Positions 7,558 to 16,904 of a stretch of 64,000 bases of DNA are shown piece after piece (the first letter of the stretch is position 1; every line of letters begins with the position of its first letter). The translations under genes and the position numbers were made by a program. The stretch comes from Acrocarpospora pleiomorpha. Lineage in GTDB: Bacteria > Actinomycetota > Actinomycetes > Streptosporangiales > Streptosporangiaceae. Below the pieces are notes generated by a model. The model was not told the DNA's origin. It did no database searches and was given only the letters and a program-made list of their open reading frames with translations. The DNA lies in NCBI RefSeq assembly GCF_009687885.1, contig NZ_BLAF01000021.1:1-64000 (forward strand). Reading direction: 5' to 3'.

Positions 7558-9003
7558 GTGTCTTCTCCTTTCTTATCTCGCCGCAACTTCGTCGCCGCCT
7601 CGGCCACCTCGGCGGTGGTGCCCTTCGTCCTGTCCGGTACGGCGTCCGCCTCCTCCGGCGACCTCGTCGATCATCGTCTGGGTGGGTCCGTCGATCGGGC
7701 CTTCGGGTATCTGAACGCCGTTCTCGACGGGTACCAGCAGGGATCCGGGCTGCGGCTGGCGCAGAGCTACAACAACGAGTCGGGGTTGATGACCACGGCG
7801 TTCGTGTACGACAACGCGCTGGCCGTCATCGCCTATCTGAGCCGGCCGAGCAGGGAGAACGTGCGGCGGGCGAAGATCATCGGGGATACGTTCCTGTGGA
7901 TTCAGGACAACGACGAGACGTTCACCGACGGGCGGGTACGGCAGGCGTACGCGGCCGGGCCGATGTTGTTCTACGGGGGTGGGCCGGAGTTTCCCGGGGT
8001 TCAGCGGGCGGACGGGAAGGCGGCCTTCCTGTGGCCGTTCGGGTTCGGTGGGTCGGCGGTCGGGGACGTGGCCTGGACTGCGCTGGCGCTGGCGCGGCTG
8101 TATGAGCGGACTCGGGAGCGGAAGTACCTGGATGGGGCGGTGACGCTTGGGGAGTGGATTGTGGGCAACAGCGTCTCGCCGTACAGGTATGGGGGGTATC
8201 TGGGTGGGGTGCAGGGAGATGGGACGACCAAGCAGCGGTGGTGTTCCAGCGAGCACAACATCGATGTGTACGCGCTGTTCCGCGGGCTGGCCAAGTTCAC
8301 CGGGGATCGGGTGTGGAAGGCCAGGGCGCGGGTGGCGGGGGACTTCCTGGACGCGATGTGGAATCCGCAGGGGCGGTTCTACTGGACGGGGACGAAGGGG
8401 GCTAATCCGGCGGACGATCCCAATGAGATCAATCCCAGTCCGGTTCCGGAGGACGTACAGACCTGGGCCTATCTGGCGCGGGGAGATCGGGGGCGGGCGG
8501 TGGACTGGACGGCGGACGCGCTGGCGACCACCGATCGTGGGGGTGTGTCGGAGAACTCGCAGCTGCCCGCGGGGTATTCGGTGTCCGGGGTGACGTTCAG
8601 CGATGTGTCGAAGACGCTGACCGGGCCGGTGCCGAACGGGACAGGGAACAACAATCGGGACGCCGTCTGGTTCGAGGGCACCGCGCATCTCGCGGCGGCG
8701 CTGGTGGCGCGGGGCGATCGGGGGAAGGCGCGGGGTTACCTCGGGCAGATCGCGTCCGGGCAGGCCGCTCTGGGCGCGGGGCAGACCGTCGGCCTGACCA
8801 GCGATCCGAACGGCGGACGCCTCTCCAATCCCGGCGAAGGCGGCACGTGGACCGGCACGACGTTGCCCGCACGCTCCGGCGTCGTCGCCGCGTCCAGCGC
8901 GTTCGACACCGGGTTCGGGTTCGGCTACTTCCAGAACCAGCATGTCGGGGCCACGAGTTGGTATCTCATGGCCGCACTCGGCTCCAACCCCTACCGGTTC
9001 TGA
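7558..9003 (+). CDS. Tat-exported alpha/alpha-barrel glycosidase-like protein
   Basis: A 481-residue protein. The N-terminus LSRRNFVAA matches the twin-arginine signal (SRRxF), followed by a hydrophobic stretch and cleavage near ASA (about residue 31). The mature part consists of repeated aromatic- and Gly-rich helical hairpins (for example YDNALAVIAYLSR, GDVAWTALALARLYER, HNIDVYALFRGLAKFTGD, TSWYLMAALG), typical of six-hairpin glycosidase folds in glycoside hydrolases, lyases and related proteins. I cannot assign a GH family or catalytic residues. The GTG start has GGAG eight bases upstream. Divergence from the GH6 cellulase and the LacI-type palindrome upstream support a role in polysaccharide use. 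Confidence 0.75.
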   Translation: MSSPFLSRRNFVAASATSAVVPFVLSGTASASSGDLVDHRLGGSVDRAFGYLNAVLDGYQQGSGLRLAQSYNNESGLMTTAFVYDNALAVIAYLSRPSRENVRRAKIIGDTFLWIQDNDETFTDGRVRQAYAAGPMLFYGGGPEFPGVQRADGKAAFLWPFGFGGSAVGDVAWTALALARLYERTRERKYLDGAVTLGEWIVGNSVSPYRYGGYLGGVQGDGTTKQRWCSSEHNIDVYALFRGLAKFTGDRVWKARARVAGDFLDAMWNPQGRFYWTGTKGANPADDPNEINPSPVPEDVQTWAYLARGDRGRAVDWTADALATTDRGGVSENSQLPAGYSVSGVTFSDVSKTLTGPVPNGTGNNNRDAVWFEGTAHLAAALVARGDRGKARGYLGQIASGQAALGAGQTVGLTSDPNGGRLSNPGEGGTWTGTTLPARSGVVAASSAFDTGFGFGYFQNQHVGATSWYLMAALGSNPYRF

Positions 9004-9009
9004 CCAGCC

Positions 9010-9041
9010 GGGCCGGGGGCCCCGGCGCGGGCCCCCGGCCC
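9010..9041 (+). terminator. strong GC hairpin terminator
   Basis: A perfect 13-bp inverted repeat (GGGCCGGGGGCCC at 9010-9022 and its complement at 9029-9041) with a 6-base loop, just after the stop of the Tat-exported protein gene. Confidence 0.8.
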
Positions 9042-9306
9042 ACCCCGCGCTTATCTGTGCTCGTCATTCGCAATCCCGACAGGACCTCAGAGTTTCACCG
9101 GTCAAGCAGTGAGAATTATCACGATCTCACGGCGGAATATCCGCGGTTCTGCACAGCGGCTACGCGACAACGTGATGCGGCTGGGTTTTATCGCGCATCC
9201 ATTCCGCGGATTACGGCGTGCTTAATACCCTCGCCGGTTTCGTATTCCGGCTCGACGAACAGTAGAGAGGGCACCCGGCCTCGTTGACGGATGCCCGTTG
9301 TGCTGT
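9042..9306. other. non-coding stretch between genes
   Basis: Relatively AT-rich sequence between the terminator and the acetyltransferase stop. I see no convincing gene, RNA or operator in it. Confidence 0.5.
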
Positions 9307-9891
9307 TCAGGCGCTCGGTGCGCGCCACATCGGGTACATGACCGGGCCGTCGGGCAGGCGGAGCAGTTCCGGCATGTCCACGTAACCATGCCGCAGATAG
9401 AGTCGGCGGCTGTTCTCGCTGCTGGCCTCCAGGTAGGCGGGCAGGCCTTCGGCGTCCAGTCGCTGGTGGTGCTCGCGCAGCAGCTGGCTGCCCAGACCGC
9501 GACCCATCCGCCCCTTCACCAGCGCGATGAAGGCCAGGTAATGGTGCGGCTCGTGGGGATGGAGCTTCTCCATCTGCTCTCCGAGGATGCCGAACCGCCC
9601 GGCGTGCTCCCCGGCGAACGAGGCCACCGCCTCATCATGTCCGGGAATTTCGGGATACGGCGCAGTGAACCACACCGCGACTCCGGCGAGTTCGCCCGAC
9701 TCGTGGATGCCGTACACATCGCCGTGATCGAGGGCGTGCGCGGCGTACATGGTGAAGAAAGCCCGCTGGATCGGCGGGCGATCCGCCACCGGCGGGATGA
9801 GCCAGGTCGAGATCGCGTCCATGCGGAAGGTGTCGGCGATGACCCCGCCGACCACGGCCGCGTCGGTCATCCGGGTGATCTCGGCGGTCAC
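9307..9891 (-). CDS. GNAT-family N-acetyltransferase
   Basis: A 194-residue GNAT protein. The acetyl-CoA-binding motif region (A) is FIALVKGRMGRGLGSQLLREHHQRL (abbreviated R-M-G-R-G-L-G-S), near residues 123-140. It is followed by AYLEASSENSRRLYLRHGY, the B-motif helix-strand typical of the family. The acceptor substrate is unknown. The GTG start at 9891 overlaps the stop codon of the upstream permease gene (GTGA), so the two are translationally coupled. This points to a substrate or modification related to the permease cargo. Longer upstream in-frame ORF sequence lies inside the permease gene and is not part of this protein. Confidence 0.85.
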   Translation of the reverse strand: MTAEITRMTDAAVVGGVIADTFRMDAISTWLIPPVADRPPIQRAFFTMYAAHALDHGDVYGIHESGELAGVAVWFTAPYPEIPGHDEAVASFAGEHAGRFGILGEQMEKLHPHEPHHYLAFIALVKGRMGRGLGSQLLREHHQRLDAEGLPAYLEASSENSRRLYLRHGYVDMPELLRLPDGPVMYPMWRAPSA

Positions 9892-11360
9892 TTCGAGGCT
9901 CCGGTGACGGCCCGGGCGCCAAGGCCGATGTTGGCGTACACGTCCGGCTTGGTGGCCTTGAGCACGCGCGCCCAGACGACCCCGAAGATGATCGCGACCA
10001 CGAAGATGCCGGGCAGCACCCAGCGGATCGGCTCGTCGGGCGCGACACCGAGGACCGTGTCGAAGTTGACCAGGGTCAGCCCGATGATCGTGCACAGCGC
10101 CATCGCCGCCAGCGCCGGAGCGATCTTCGTCCGCCACGTCGTCTCCTCCGCGGGGCGCCGCGCGAAGAACGCGATCACCGCGATCGAGGTGACCGTGAGC
10201 AGCGTCAGCAGGCCGAGACCGCCGAACGCGCCGAAGGTGAAGAACAGCTTGGTGAGCGGGTCGAGACCGAGCACCGCGTAGATGGCGATCACGATGAGCC
10301 CGAGCGCCGTCTGCAGCAGCGACCCGGCCACCGGCGCGCTCGTCCGGGCCGAGGTGCGCCCGAAGACGGACGGCAGCACGTTCTCCCGGCCCAGCGCGAA
10401 GATGTAGCGGGCCGTGGTGTTGTGGAAGGCGATCATGCAGGCGATGCTGCTGGTCACGAACAGCACCGAGCCGAGGGTGGCGATGGGGGAACCCAGGTGA
10501 GTGGCGGCCTGGTTGAAGATCAGTTCAGTGCCCTGCTCGGTCGACGCCGCGACGATCCCGTCCACCCCGGTGGGCACGGTCAGCGCCCAGGCGGAGAACG
10601 CGTAGAGCACCGCGATGATCGCGATGCCCGCGTAGGTGGCGAGGGGCACCGTCCGGTTACGATCCTTGGACTCCTCGGCGAACACCACCGACGACTCGAT
10701 CCCGGCGAACCCGGCGACCACGGTGGCCAGCGCGGCGCCGACCCCGGGAACGATCAGCGCGCCCGGGGAGAACCCCTCGAAGCTGACCCCGCCAGGCGCG
10801 GCGTTGAGCAGGTTGCCGATGTCGAACACGAGGACGACGGCGATCTCGCTGATCAGCAGCACCGAGAGGATCTTGCCGTTGACGTCCACCCGCAGCACCC
10901 CGAGCAGGCCGGTCAGCGCCCAGGTCACCAGCGCGATCACCCACCACGCCGGCGAACCGCCGAACCAGTCGACGAGCAGCGGCTCGGCGGCTAACCCGAT
11001 GATCCCGTAGAGCCCCAATTGCAGGGCGTTGTAGGCGAGCAGGGCCACCCAGGCGGTCGCCACACCCGCCGTGCGGCCAAGCCCCTGTGCGGCGTACGCG
11101 TAGAAAGCCCCCGCGTTCACCACGTGCCTGGCCATCGTCACGTACCCGACCGCGAAGAGCGCGAAGATCCCGCCCAACAGCAGGAACGCCAGCGGCACGC
11201 CGATGACGCCCGTCACGGTGTACGCCGTCGGAACCGAACCGGCCACGACCATCAGCGGCGCCGCCGCCGAGACGACGAAGAACACGACCGACGGCACACC
11301 GAGCCGGTCCTCGGCCAGCGCGGCGGATACCGCACTCGGTCTTGGCTGTGTGAGGGACAT
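9888..11360 (-). CDS. APC-superfamily amino-acid/amine permease
   Basis: A 490-residue integral membrane protein with about twelve hydrophobic helices. It carries the APC-type N-terminal motif region (VFFVVSAAAPLMVVAGSVPTAY, with a conserved small-residue helix break) and the GIESSVVFAEESKDRNRTVP signature that follows TM6 in amino-acid permeases. It is expected to import amino acids or amines by proton symport. The substrate is not predictable. The ATG start has GGAG eight bases upstream. It is the first gene of a two-gene unit with the acetyltransferase. The TetR-type regulator at 11650-12285 lies upstream on the same strand and is the obvious candidate controller. Confidence 0.9.
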   Translation of the reverse strand: MSLTQPRPSAVSAALAEDRLGVPSVVFFVVSAAAPLMVVAGSVPTAYTVTGVIGVPLAFLLLGGIFALFAVGYVTMARHVVNAGAFYAYAAQGLGRTAGVATAWVALLAYNALQLGLYGIIGLAAEPLLVDWFGGSPAWWVIALVTWALTGLLGVLRVDVNGKILSVLLISEIAVVLVFDIGNLLNAAPGGVSFEGFSPGALIVPGVGAALATVVAGFAGIESSVVFAEESKDRNRTVPLATYAGIAIIAVLYAFSAWALTVPTGVDGIVAASTEQGTELIFNQAATHLGSPIATLGSVLFVTSSIACMIAFHNTTARYIFALGRENVLPSVFGRTSARTSAPVAGSLLQTALGLIVIAIYAVLGLDPLTKLFFTFGAFGGLGLLTLLTVTSIAVIAFFARRPAEETTWRTKIAPALAAMALCTIIGLTLVNFDTVLGVAPDEPIRWVLPGIFVVAIIFGVVWARVLKATKPDVYANIGLGARAVTGASK

Positions 11361-11649
11361 CCATAACTCCAGGAATATGGGGGGAAGTGTTGATGTTTCT
11401 GGAGCGCCCGCGAATCGTCACGATCGGCGGTGGACGCGGGATCGCCGTCGCGCATGGCGAAGAACGGACCATCGGCCGACGGCCCGGCCAGGAAGATCAG
11501 CTTCAGCCACGAAGGGCGATGCTATAGGCGAAATGCTAAATTTGTCATTAGACGAAGCGAATTCTATTTCTCGCCTATGTAGCGCGGCTGTGTACCGGAA
11601 TGTCACACAACTGAAACAGAGCGCCATCACTCCACGACGCAATGTCGTT

Positions 11650-12285
11650 TCATGGAGTGGCATCCTCAGGCAGGGAGAGTACGCGCTGGGTCAGCTGATG
11701 CAGGTGCGCGCGGAACCGGGCCAGTTCCTCCGCCGAATCGGGCCCGACCCGCTCCCCCTCACGATCCAGGACGCCACCCTGCACGAACCCGTGCACGCAC
11801 CACACGAGCGTCCACACGCAGTACTCCATGTCGACGCCGGAGCCGACGTACCCGTCGGTCACCGCCTGTTCGAGGACCCGGGTGGCCATGGTGATCAGAG
11901 GCTGGGAGAACTGGCGCTCCAGACCGGTGAGGTCGGCCGCGTCGTAGAGCCAGCGGTGGATCCACAGGGCCGGGAATTCGGGGTGCTCGACACAGAAGTC
12001 CAGATACCTGTCCACTATGGTGTGGATCGCGTCCGCCGCCTGGGTCGCGTCGGCGACCACGACACCGGTGATGGCGGGACTCATGGCCTCGGTCTCGATC
12101 CGGTACGCGCGCTCGATGACCGCGAGATAGAGGTCGCGCTTGCTCCCCGTGAAACCGACCCTGACCGGGTCGATCCCGAGGGCGTCGGAGATCTGCCTGA
12201 GGGTAGTCGCGTCGTACCCGAGCGCGGCGAACAGTCTCGTCGCGCCCTGCAGGAGGGTCTCCATCTGCGGCTCCTGGTCGATCAT
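11650..12285 (-). CDS. TetR-family transcriptional regulator
   Basis: About 211 residues. The N-terminal helix-turn-helix is TLLQGATRLFAALGYDATTLRQISDALG, followed by the FTGSKRDLYLAVIERAY segment typical of TetR proteins. The remaining roughly 150 residues form a helical ligand domain with unassigned specificity. Starts at 12285 (chosen) and 12264 (AGGAG six bases upstream) are both possible. The ATG at 12336 has no ribosome site. The permease/acetyltransferase unit lies downstream across a 289-base AT-rich gap, so local repression of that transporter is plausible but not shown. Confidence 0.85.
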   Translation of the reverse strand: MIDQEPQMETLLQGATRLFAALGYDATTLRQISDALGIDPVRVGFTGSKRDLYLAVIERAYRIETEAMSPAITGVVVADATQAADAIHTIVDRYLDFCVEHPEFPALWIHRWLYDAADLTGLERQFSQPLITMATRVLEQAVTDGYVGSGVDMEYCVWTLVWCVHGFVQGGVLDREGERVGPDSAEELARFRAHLHQLTQRVLSLPEDATP

Positions 12286-12709
12286 TACGTCCAGTTCACC
12301 ACCCAACGGGTCATGCCACGGCAAACCAGCCCCCATCGGGCTATCAACGCCTGGAGTCAGCTATATCGCCGGAACACCTGGCGGCGCCTTTACTCTTCCG
12401 GGCTGGGGGTTGACGTTCTTCCGGTGATTTAGGGGTTCGGCATCGGCCTTGGGATGTGAAGGGAGATCTTAAGGGCGTTTTGGGGTGTTTCATTTGCTCT
12501 GTCATGACTTGGTGGGTAGAGTCCAGTTCGTTACTGAGTGGTGACCTTCCTACGGGAGCCGCTTGGCGCCGAGTCCGGCGGAGCCGTACAGGCCCTGCCG
12601 GAGCCGGGGAACCTCATGCGAGGCCCGGTAGGCACGCCCGTGCCCCAGCCTGCTCTTGCCCCTCGCAGGCGCGATCGAACGGGACGCACGCGGCCGCCCC
12701 TGTCGTCTC
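12286..12709. other. intergenic region between divergent genes
   Basis: About 420 bases between the TetR gene and the membrane-anchored barrel gene. It presumably holds both promoters. No repeat, RNA or confident operator was seen, and the short ORFs within it look non-coding. Confidence 0.4.
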
Positions 12710-13495
12710 ATGAAAGACCCCATCTTCATGACCCGTATCTCGGATTTGCTCCAGCACCCTGCCCTGCGCCAGTTCGCGGCCAACGTCAAGAACACCGATC
12801 TGCGCGAGCTCGTGGCCAAGGTCAAGAACGCCGATCCGCGCGCGCTCGCCGATCGGCTCAAGACCGCTGACCCGCTCAACATCTCGGGCGTGCTGGAAAA
12901 CGTCGCGCACCTCCGGGACACCCGCGCCACCGCGGCCATCGCCACCATCGCCGGCGCCGCCGTGATCACCGTCTCCGCCGTCGGCGCCGCCTCCGCCATG
13001 TCGACCTCCGACGCCGCCGCCGTCACGGCCTTCAAATCCACCAGCATGGCCCAGAACTTCGAAGCCACCGCGCAGACCGCCAAGGCCCTGCACATGGGCA
13101 AGACCACCGCGTCCTACTTCTGGGACGACGCCTCCGGCCGCGCCGGGGACACCGGCATGCCCGCCATCGGCAAGCCCATGCAGCGAGGCCTCGCCGCCAG
13201 CCCCAGCTGGCCCCTCGGCACCGAGGGATACGTCACCTACAACGGCAAAACCCTGAAATTCTTCATCGGCGACCGCGGCCCGGGCAAACCCTCCGAGCGC
13301 GGCGTCATGCTCGACCTGGACGCCAAGACCTTCGCCGAACTCACCGAGGGCGTCTTCGACCCGGTCACCCTGACCGTCAAGAACAACGGCGGCTCCGGCC
13401 ACATCGACATCACGTACAAGATCACCAAGTGGGGCCCCGGCGTCGGCAAGAAGGGCGCCCCCGTCCCGTTCTCCACCGGCGCCTGGAACAGCTGA
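12710..13495 (+). CDS. membrane-anchored protein with possible double-psi barrel domain
   Basis: About 261 residues. Residues 1-75 are a charged N-terminus with a repeated motif (LRELVAKVKNADPRALADRLKTADP), possibly cytoplasmic amphipathic helices. A single hydrophobic segment AAIATIAGAAVITVSAVGAAS (split AAIATIAGAA/VITVSAVGAAS) is near 76-97. The outer domain includes GKTTASYFWDD, then GDRGPGKPSERGVMLDLDAKTFAEL, which resembles the dRGPf...R-x-D/L-D block of RlpA/DPBB folds. The function is unknown. Peptidoglycan or glycan binding is an inference. The start could also be the ATG at 12728. No partner genes are adjacent. Confidence 0.6.
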   Translation: MKDPIFMTRISDLLQHPALRQFAANVKNTDLRELVAKVKNADPRALADRLKTADPLNISGVLENVAHLRDTRATAAIATIAGAAVITVSAVGAASAMSTSDAAAVTAFKSTSMAQNFEATAQTAKALHMGKTTASYFWDDASGRAGDTGMPAIGKPMQRGLAASPSWPLGTEGYVTYNGKTLKFFIGDRGPGKPSERGVMLDLDAKTFAELTEGVFDPVTLTVKNNGGSGHIDITYKITKWGPGVGKKGAPVPFSTGAWNS

Positions 13496-13565
13496 CCCCC
13501 ACCCCACCCAGCGTCCCTTTCGATGTGCGACCACCCACCTGGGACTGCTATCGTTACGGACGCAA

Positions 13566-13639
13566 GCGCCGCTAGCTCAGTTGGTTAGAGCAGCTGACTC
13601 TTAATCAGCGGGTCCGGGGTTCGAGTCCCTGGCGGCGCA
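13566..13639 (+). tRNA. tRNA-Lys (anticodon CTT)
   Basis: A full cloverleaf: the 7-bp acceptor GCGCCGC/GCGGCGC, a D arm with GCTC/GAGC, a 5-bp anticodon stem around loop CTCTTAA (anticodon CTT at the expected place), and a T arm with TTCGAGT. It is 74 nt without an encoded CCA. No integrase or duplicated tRNA end (attachment site) was found nearby. Confidence 0.95.
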
Positions 13640-13648
13640 CCCCAGAAG

Positions 13649-13683
13649 AACCCCGGTTCACCTAGCGTGAGCCGGGGTTTCTC
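13649..13683 (+). terminator. terminator after tRNA-Lys
   Basis: The 13-bp stem AACCCCGGTTCAC/GTGAGCCGGGGTT (one G-U type mismatch) with a 5-base loop, followed by a T-rich TTTCTCT, begins ten bases after the tRNA end. Confidence 0.85.
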
Positions 13684-13847
13684 TATTCCGCCGTTCGGGG
13701 CATCCAGCCAAGCTGGCCGATATCACGTTTCTAATGGCGTCAAACGAACATCATCGCGTCGACGGCGAACAGGAGCGCAGCGTTCACCCGAAGGCTGGTT
13801 ATCGCCGACAGGCTGCGGCCATCAGTTCCCGCTCCATGGAGAACAAC

Positions 13848-15527
13848 GTGTCGCTTCGCACCTCCCGTACCCGCTACCTGCTCGCCGCCACGATGACGCT
13901 GGTGGCCCTGATCCCGGCCGTTGAGGCTGCAACCGCACAGACCATCCCCGCACAGACCATGTCCGCGCAGTCCGGTGGCCGGGCGACATCCGGCCAGCAC
14001 TCCATCTGGCGCGGTGACTTCGACACCAACAGTGCCGCTTGGACGATCCAGACCGACGGCACGGCCGCCGAGTGGCGCGGTTGGAGGTTCACCGAGCGCG
14101 ACGCGTGGTTCGCCGCTGCCAAGCCGACCGGCGTCGGCTGCGACCCGGAGCAGGACGCTCCGCTCGACCCGCGCTGTTTCCTCGACCAGCGTAACCAGTT
14201 CTCCCGGTCCCGCGGCGTGATAGCGGCCGTCGACAACGGCATCGCGGCCGCCAAGGGCGCGGCCGTCGACGCGGCCAACCCGGTCAGCACCACGCTGACC
14301 AGCCCCGGCGTGCCGGTTTCCGGACAGCGCGAGATCGAGTTGGTCTTCTCTTCGCACTACCGGCAGGCGCACAAGGCCGTCGGCCGGGTGACGGTGTCGT
14401 TCGACGGCGGGGCGGAGACCGAGATCCTGCGCTACTCGGCTGCCCGGATCAGCGCCAACGACGGCGGCGACGTGATCTCCGGCCAGGCGGTCGTCAAGGT
14501 CGAGGTGCCGAACCGGGCGAAGACCGCCGTCTTCCGCTTCGGCTACACCAGCAACCGGCCCCAGCTCTACTGGGCCGTCGACGACGTGGTGGTCCGCACC
14601 CCGCTCACCCCACTGTCGGGCAAGGCGAGGGCGACGACGCTCCAGGTGTTCAGCGACGTCCAGGGCGAGGGTCTGCCGTACCTGGACGGTGCCCTCGACC
14701 TGCTGCACCGCGAGGCCCCCAAAGCCGGGGCGATGCTGCTCGCCGGCGACGTGATCAGCGGCCCCAAGGAGAACAACCAGGAACAGCAGATCCAGGAGTA
14801 CAACGAGGTCAGCTCGATCTTCGCCGCTCAGAAGCACCTGCCGCCCTTGCTACCCGCGATCGGCAACCACGACGTGCGTAGCACGGTGCTGACCCGCAAG
14901 CAGCAGGTCGACAACTTCGTCGCGTTCGCCAACAAGTGGGGCGCGAAGATCTCGAAGCCGTACTACGAGAAGGTCGTGGGCGGGGTGCCGATCATTGTCC
15001 TCGGCGCGGAGGGCACGGGTACCGACCCGCAGCAGCAGGACATCAGCGACGCGCAGGTGGCGTTCCTGGCCCAGCGGCTGGCGTACTGGTCGGCCCAGCG
15101 CAAGCAGGTCGTGGTGATGGGGCACTACCCGTTCGCCTGGTCGGTCTCCGGCACATACGGCGACTTCTACGGCAACGGCCCGCGGGACGAGCAGCTTGAA
15201 CAGATCATCGGCCGCTATCCCAACGTCATCTATCTGGGCGGGCACAGCCACTGGTCGCCGTACCTCCGGGACTGGTCGGCGCGGGTGCGCACCACCGGTG
15301 GTGACCCGGACGGCTTCACCGCGATCAACACCGGGGCGCTGGCGATGGAGTTCGGCCCGAGCCCGGATAACCCGTGGGACGAGGACTCGGTGACCGACCG
15401 ACCCGAGTCGCCGAGCGCACTGACCATGGCCGTCTACCCGGACCGGACAGTGGTGCGCGCGTTCGACGTACTCACCGGTGAGCAGATCAACGAGGTCGAG
15501 GTGGGCAATCCGCTCTACCGCGGCTGA
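13848..15527 (+). CDS. secreted calcineurin-like metallophosphoesterase
   Basis: About 559 residues. The signal peptide spans roughly 1-30 (Arg-rich start, hydrophobic core, VEAATA). An N-terminal beta-sandwich-like domain of about 230 residues is followed by a metallophosphoesterase domain with GDVISG, GNHD, GHYPF and GGHSH, the dimetal ligands of the calcineurin fold. The first motif, normally DxH, reads DVQ, a variation seen in some extracellular members. It probably hydrolyses phosphate esters or nucleotides outside the cell. The GTG at 13848 is chosen since GGAG lies seven bases upstream. The in-frame ATGs at 13836 and 13734 lack this. It is monocistronic, with the tRNA-Lys terminator upstream and its own hairpin downstream. 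Confidence 0.85.
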   Translation: MSLRTSRTRYLLAATMTLVALIPAVEAATAQTIPAQTMSAQSGGRATSGQHSIWRGDFDTNSAAWTIQTDGTAAEWRGWRFTERDAWFAAAKPTGVGCDPEQDAPLDPRCFLDQRNQFSRSRGVIAAVDNGIAAAKGAAVDAANPVSTTLTSPGVPVSGQREIELVFSSHYRQAHKAVGRVTVSFDGGAETEILRYSAARISANDGGDVISGQAVVKVEVPNRAKTAVFRFGYTSNRPQLYWAVDDVVVRTPLTPLSGKARATTLQVFSDVQGEGLPYLDGALDLLHREAPKAGAMLLAGDVISGPKENNQEQQIQEYNEVSSIFAAQKHLPPLLPAIGNHDVRSTVLTRKQQVDNFVAFANKWGAKISKPYYEKVVGGVPIIVLGAEGTGTDPQQQDISDAQVAFLAQRLAYWSAQRKQVVVMGHYPFAWSVSGTYGDFYGNGPRDEQLEQIIGRYPNVIYLGGHSHWSPYLRDWSARVRTTGGDPDGFTAINTGALAMEFGPSPDNPWDEDSVTDRPESPSALTMAVYPDRTVVRAFDVLTGEQINEVEVGNPLYRG

Positions 15528-15548
15528 CGCAAAGGCACGAAGGGACGA

Positions 15549-15585
15549 CGGAACCCGGCCCGGCAACGACCGGGCGGGGTTTCCG
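15549..15585 (+). terminator. imperfect hairpin terminator
   Basis: CGGAACCCGGCCCGG and CCGGGCGGGGTTTCCG pair over about 14 bp with one bulge and a 6-base loop, 21 bases after the phosphoesterase stop. The next 236 bases up to 15821 show no clear gene. Confidence 0.6.
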
Positions 15586-15821
15586 TCACAGCCGCGTCCG
15601 CAGCGGCGGGAGAGCGGCGATGGCCGGCGACGGAGGTGAACCGCTCATCCGCTTCCAAGATCCGCAGCCGAAGGACACCTCGCAAGTGCGATTGTTCATA
15701 CCGCCGCCAGGACCCATGCGCGCTTCGCCCAGCTCCGTGATGGTCAGGGTGCATCCAGCCGCTGCGGTCCCGTTTGCCGGCGCGGACGAAAGCACCGTTG
15801 ACCCGAGGGTCGAAACGGTGG

Positions 15822-16904
15822 CTAGGGAGGAAAGGCGTGTGCGCCATTTCCTGTGGGGTCGGTGAGGCGTGCGATCGCGTCCGCCAGCGCCGTCGCCAGT
15901 GGCGTCACCCCGTCTCGTTCGGCGCGGGTGAACACCGAGGCGAGCCGGTCGCCGATCCGCCGCACGTCGGACAGCGCCGCCTCGGGGGAGATCCCGTCCA
16001 GAGACACCTCGACGCCGTAGATGACACCGCCCGCGTTGACGATGAAGTCGGGTGCCCAGAGAACTCCCCGCTCGGCCAGGGTATCGGCCACCGCGTCGTC
16101 GGAGAGCTGGTTGTTGGCCGGCCCGACGATCGCCGCGCACCGCAACCGGGGCACGGTGTCCGGGGTGAGGATCCCGCCGAGGGCCGCGGGAACGAGGAGA
16201 TCGGTCTCGGTGAACAGGGCTTGACCGGGCTCGGTCCAGTCGGCGCCGAGCTCGCCAGCGATCGCCTGCCTGGCCGGGTCGATGTCGGAGACGGTGAGCT
16301 TGGCCCCGGCGGCGGCGAGCCGCCGGGCCAGCCGCTGCCCCACCTGCCCGAGCCCGACCACGCAGGCGCGGCGGCCGTTGAGGTCGGCCGTCCCGAACAC
16401 CTGGCGTGCGGTGGCTTCGATCGCGGCGTACACCCCGACCGAGGTCGGCTCCGCCGGTTCTCCTATCCCGCCGACGCTTGTCGGCAGGCAGTCCGCCCAT
16501 GGCGTCTGTTCGCGGACGATGAGCATGTCCTCGGCGTGCATCCCGACGTCCTCACCGACGATGAACGCTCCGCCGAGGCTGTCGACGAGGTCACCGAGGT
16601 CCCGCAATACCGCTTCACGGCGCTCGGCCGACAGCACGGTGCCCGGGGGCAGCGCGATGACGGCCTTTCCGCCGCCGTGCGCCAGACCGGCGGCCGCGTT
16701 CTTCAGGGACATGGCCGCCGACAGCCGCAGGGCGTCGGTGAGACCGTCGCGCCAGTGGGGGTAGGTCCACAGGCGCGCGCCACCGACGGCGTTGCCAAGC
16801 GTTGTCGAGTGCACCGCCGCGATGACCGGAAGGCCGGAGCGTCTGCCGTGGTGCAGCACGACCCGCTCGTGGTCGAAAGCCGTGTCTACTGTGGAATCTT
16901 GCAT
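15822..16904 (-). CDS. Glu/Leu/Phe/Val-type amino-acid dehydrogenase
   Basis: A 360-residue NAD(P)-dependent oxidative deaminase of the ELFV family, in the leucine/phenylalanine/valine dehydrogenase size class. The Gly-rich catalytic Lys segment is MSLKNAAAGLAHGGGKAVI, followed by VGEDVGMHAEDM, the Rossmann motif GLGQVGQRLA and the IVNAGGVI signature. It converts an L-amino acid to its 2-oxo acid and ammonia. It is the last gene of a five-gene minus operon and overlaps the dipeptidase gene by 19 bases. Here it could deaminate L-amino acids released from dipeptides. The ATG at 16904 follows AAGGGA. Longer upstream in-frame sequence lies within the dipeptidase gene. Confidence 0.88.
   Translation of the reverse strand: MQDSTVDTAFDHERVVLHHGRRSGLPVIAAVHSTTLGNAVGGARLWTYPHWRDGLTDALRLSAAMSLKNAAAGLAHGGGKAVIALPPGTVLSAERREAVLRDLGDLVDSLGGAFIVGEDVGMHAEDMLIVREQTPWADCLPTSVGGIGEPAEPTSVGVYAAIEATARQVFGTADLNGRRACVVGLGQVGQRLARRLAAAGAKLTVSDIDPARQAIAGELGADWTEPGQALFTETDLLVPAALGGILTPDTVPRLRCAAIVGPANNQLSDDAVADTLAERGVLWAPDFIVNAGGVIYGVEVSLDGISPEAALSDVRRIGDRLASVFTRAERDGVTPLATALADAIARLTDPTGNGAHAFPP

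Noticed and set aside
13566..13639. tRNA-Lys as an island attachment site
   Set aside because: No integrase and no duplicated tRNA 3' end were found in the window; the downstream genes look like chromosomal genes.
15586..15821. Short minus-strand frame with a secreted-looking, Cys-containing sequence before the ELFV dehydrogenase stop
   Set aside because: No start codon with ribosome site, and the frame runs into the dehydrogenase gene; at best a remnant.
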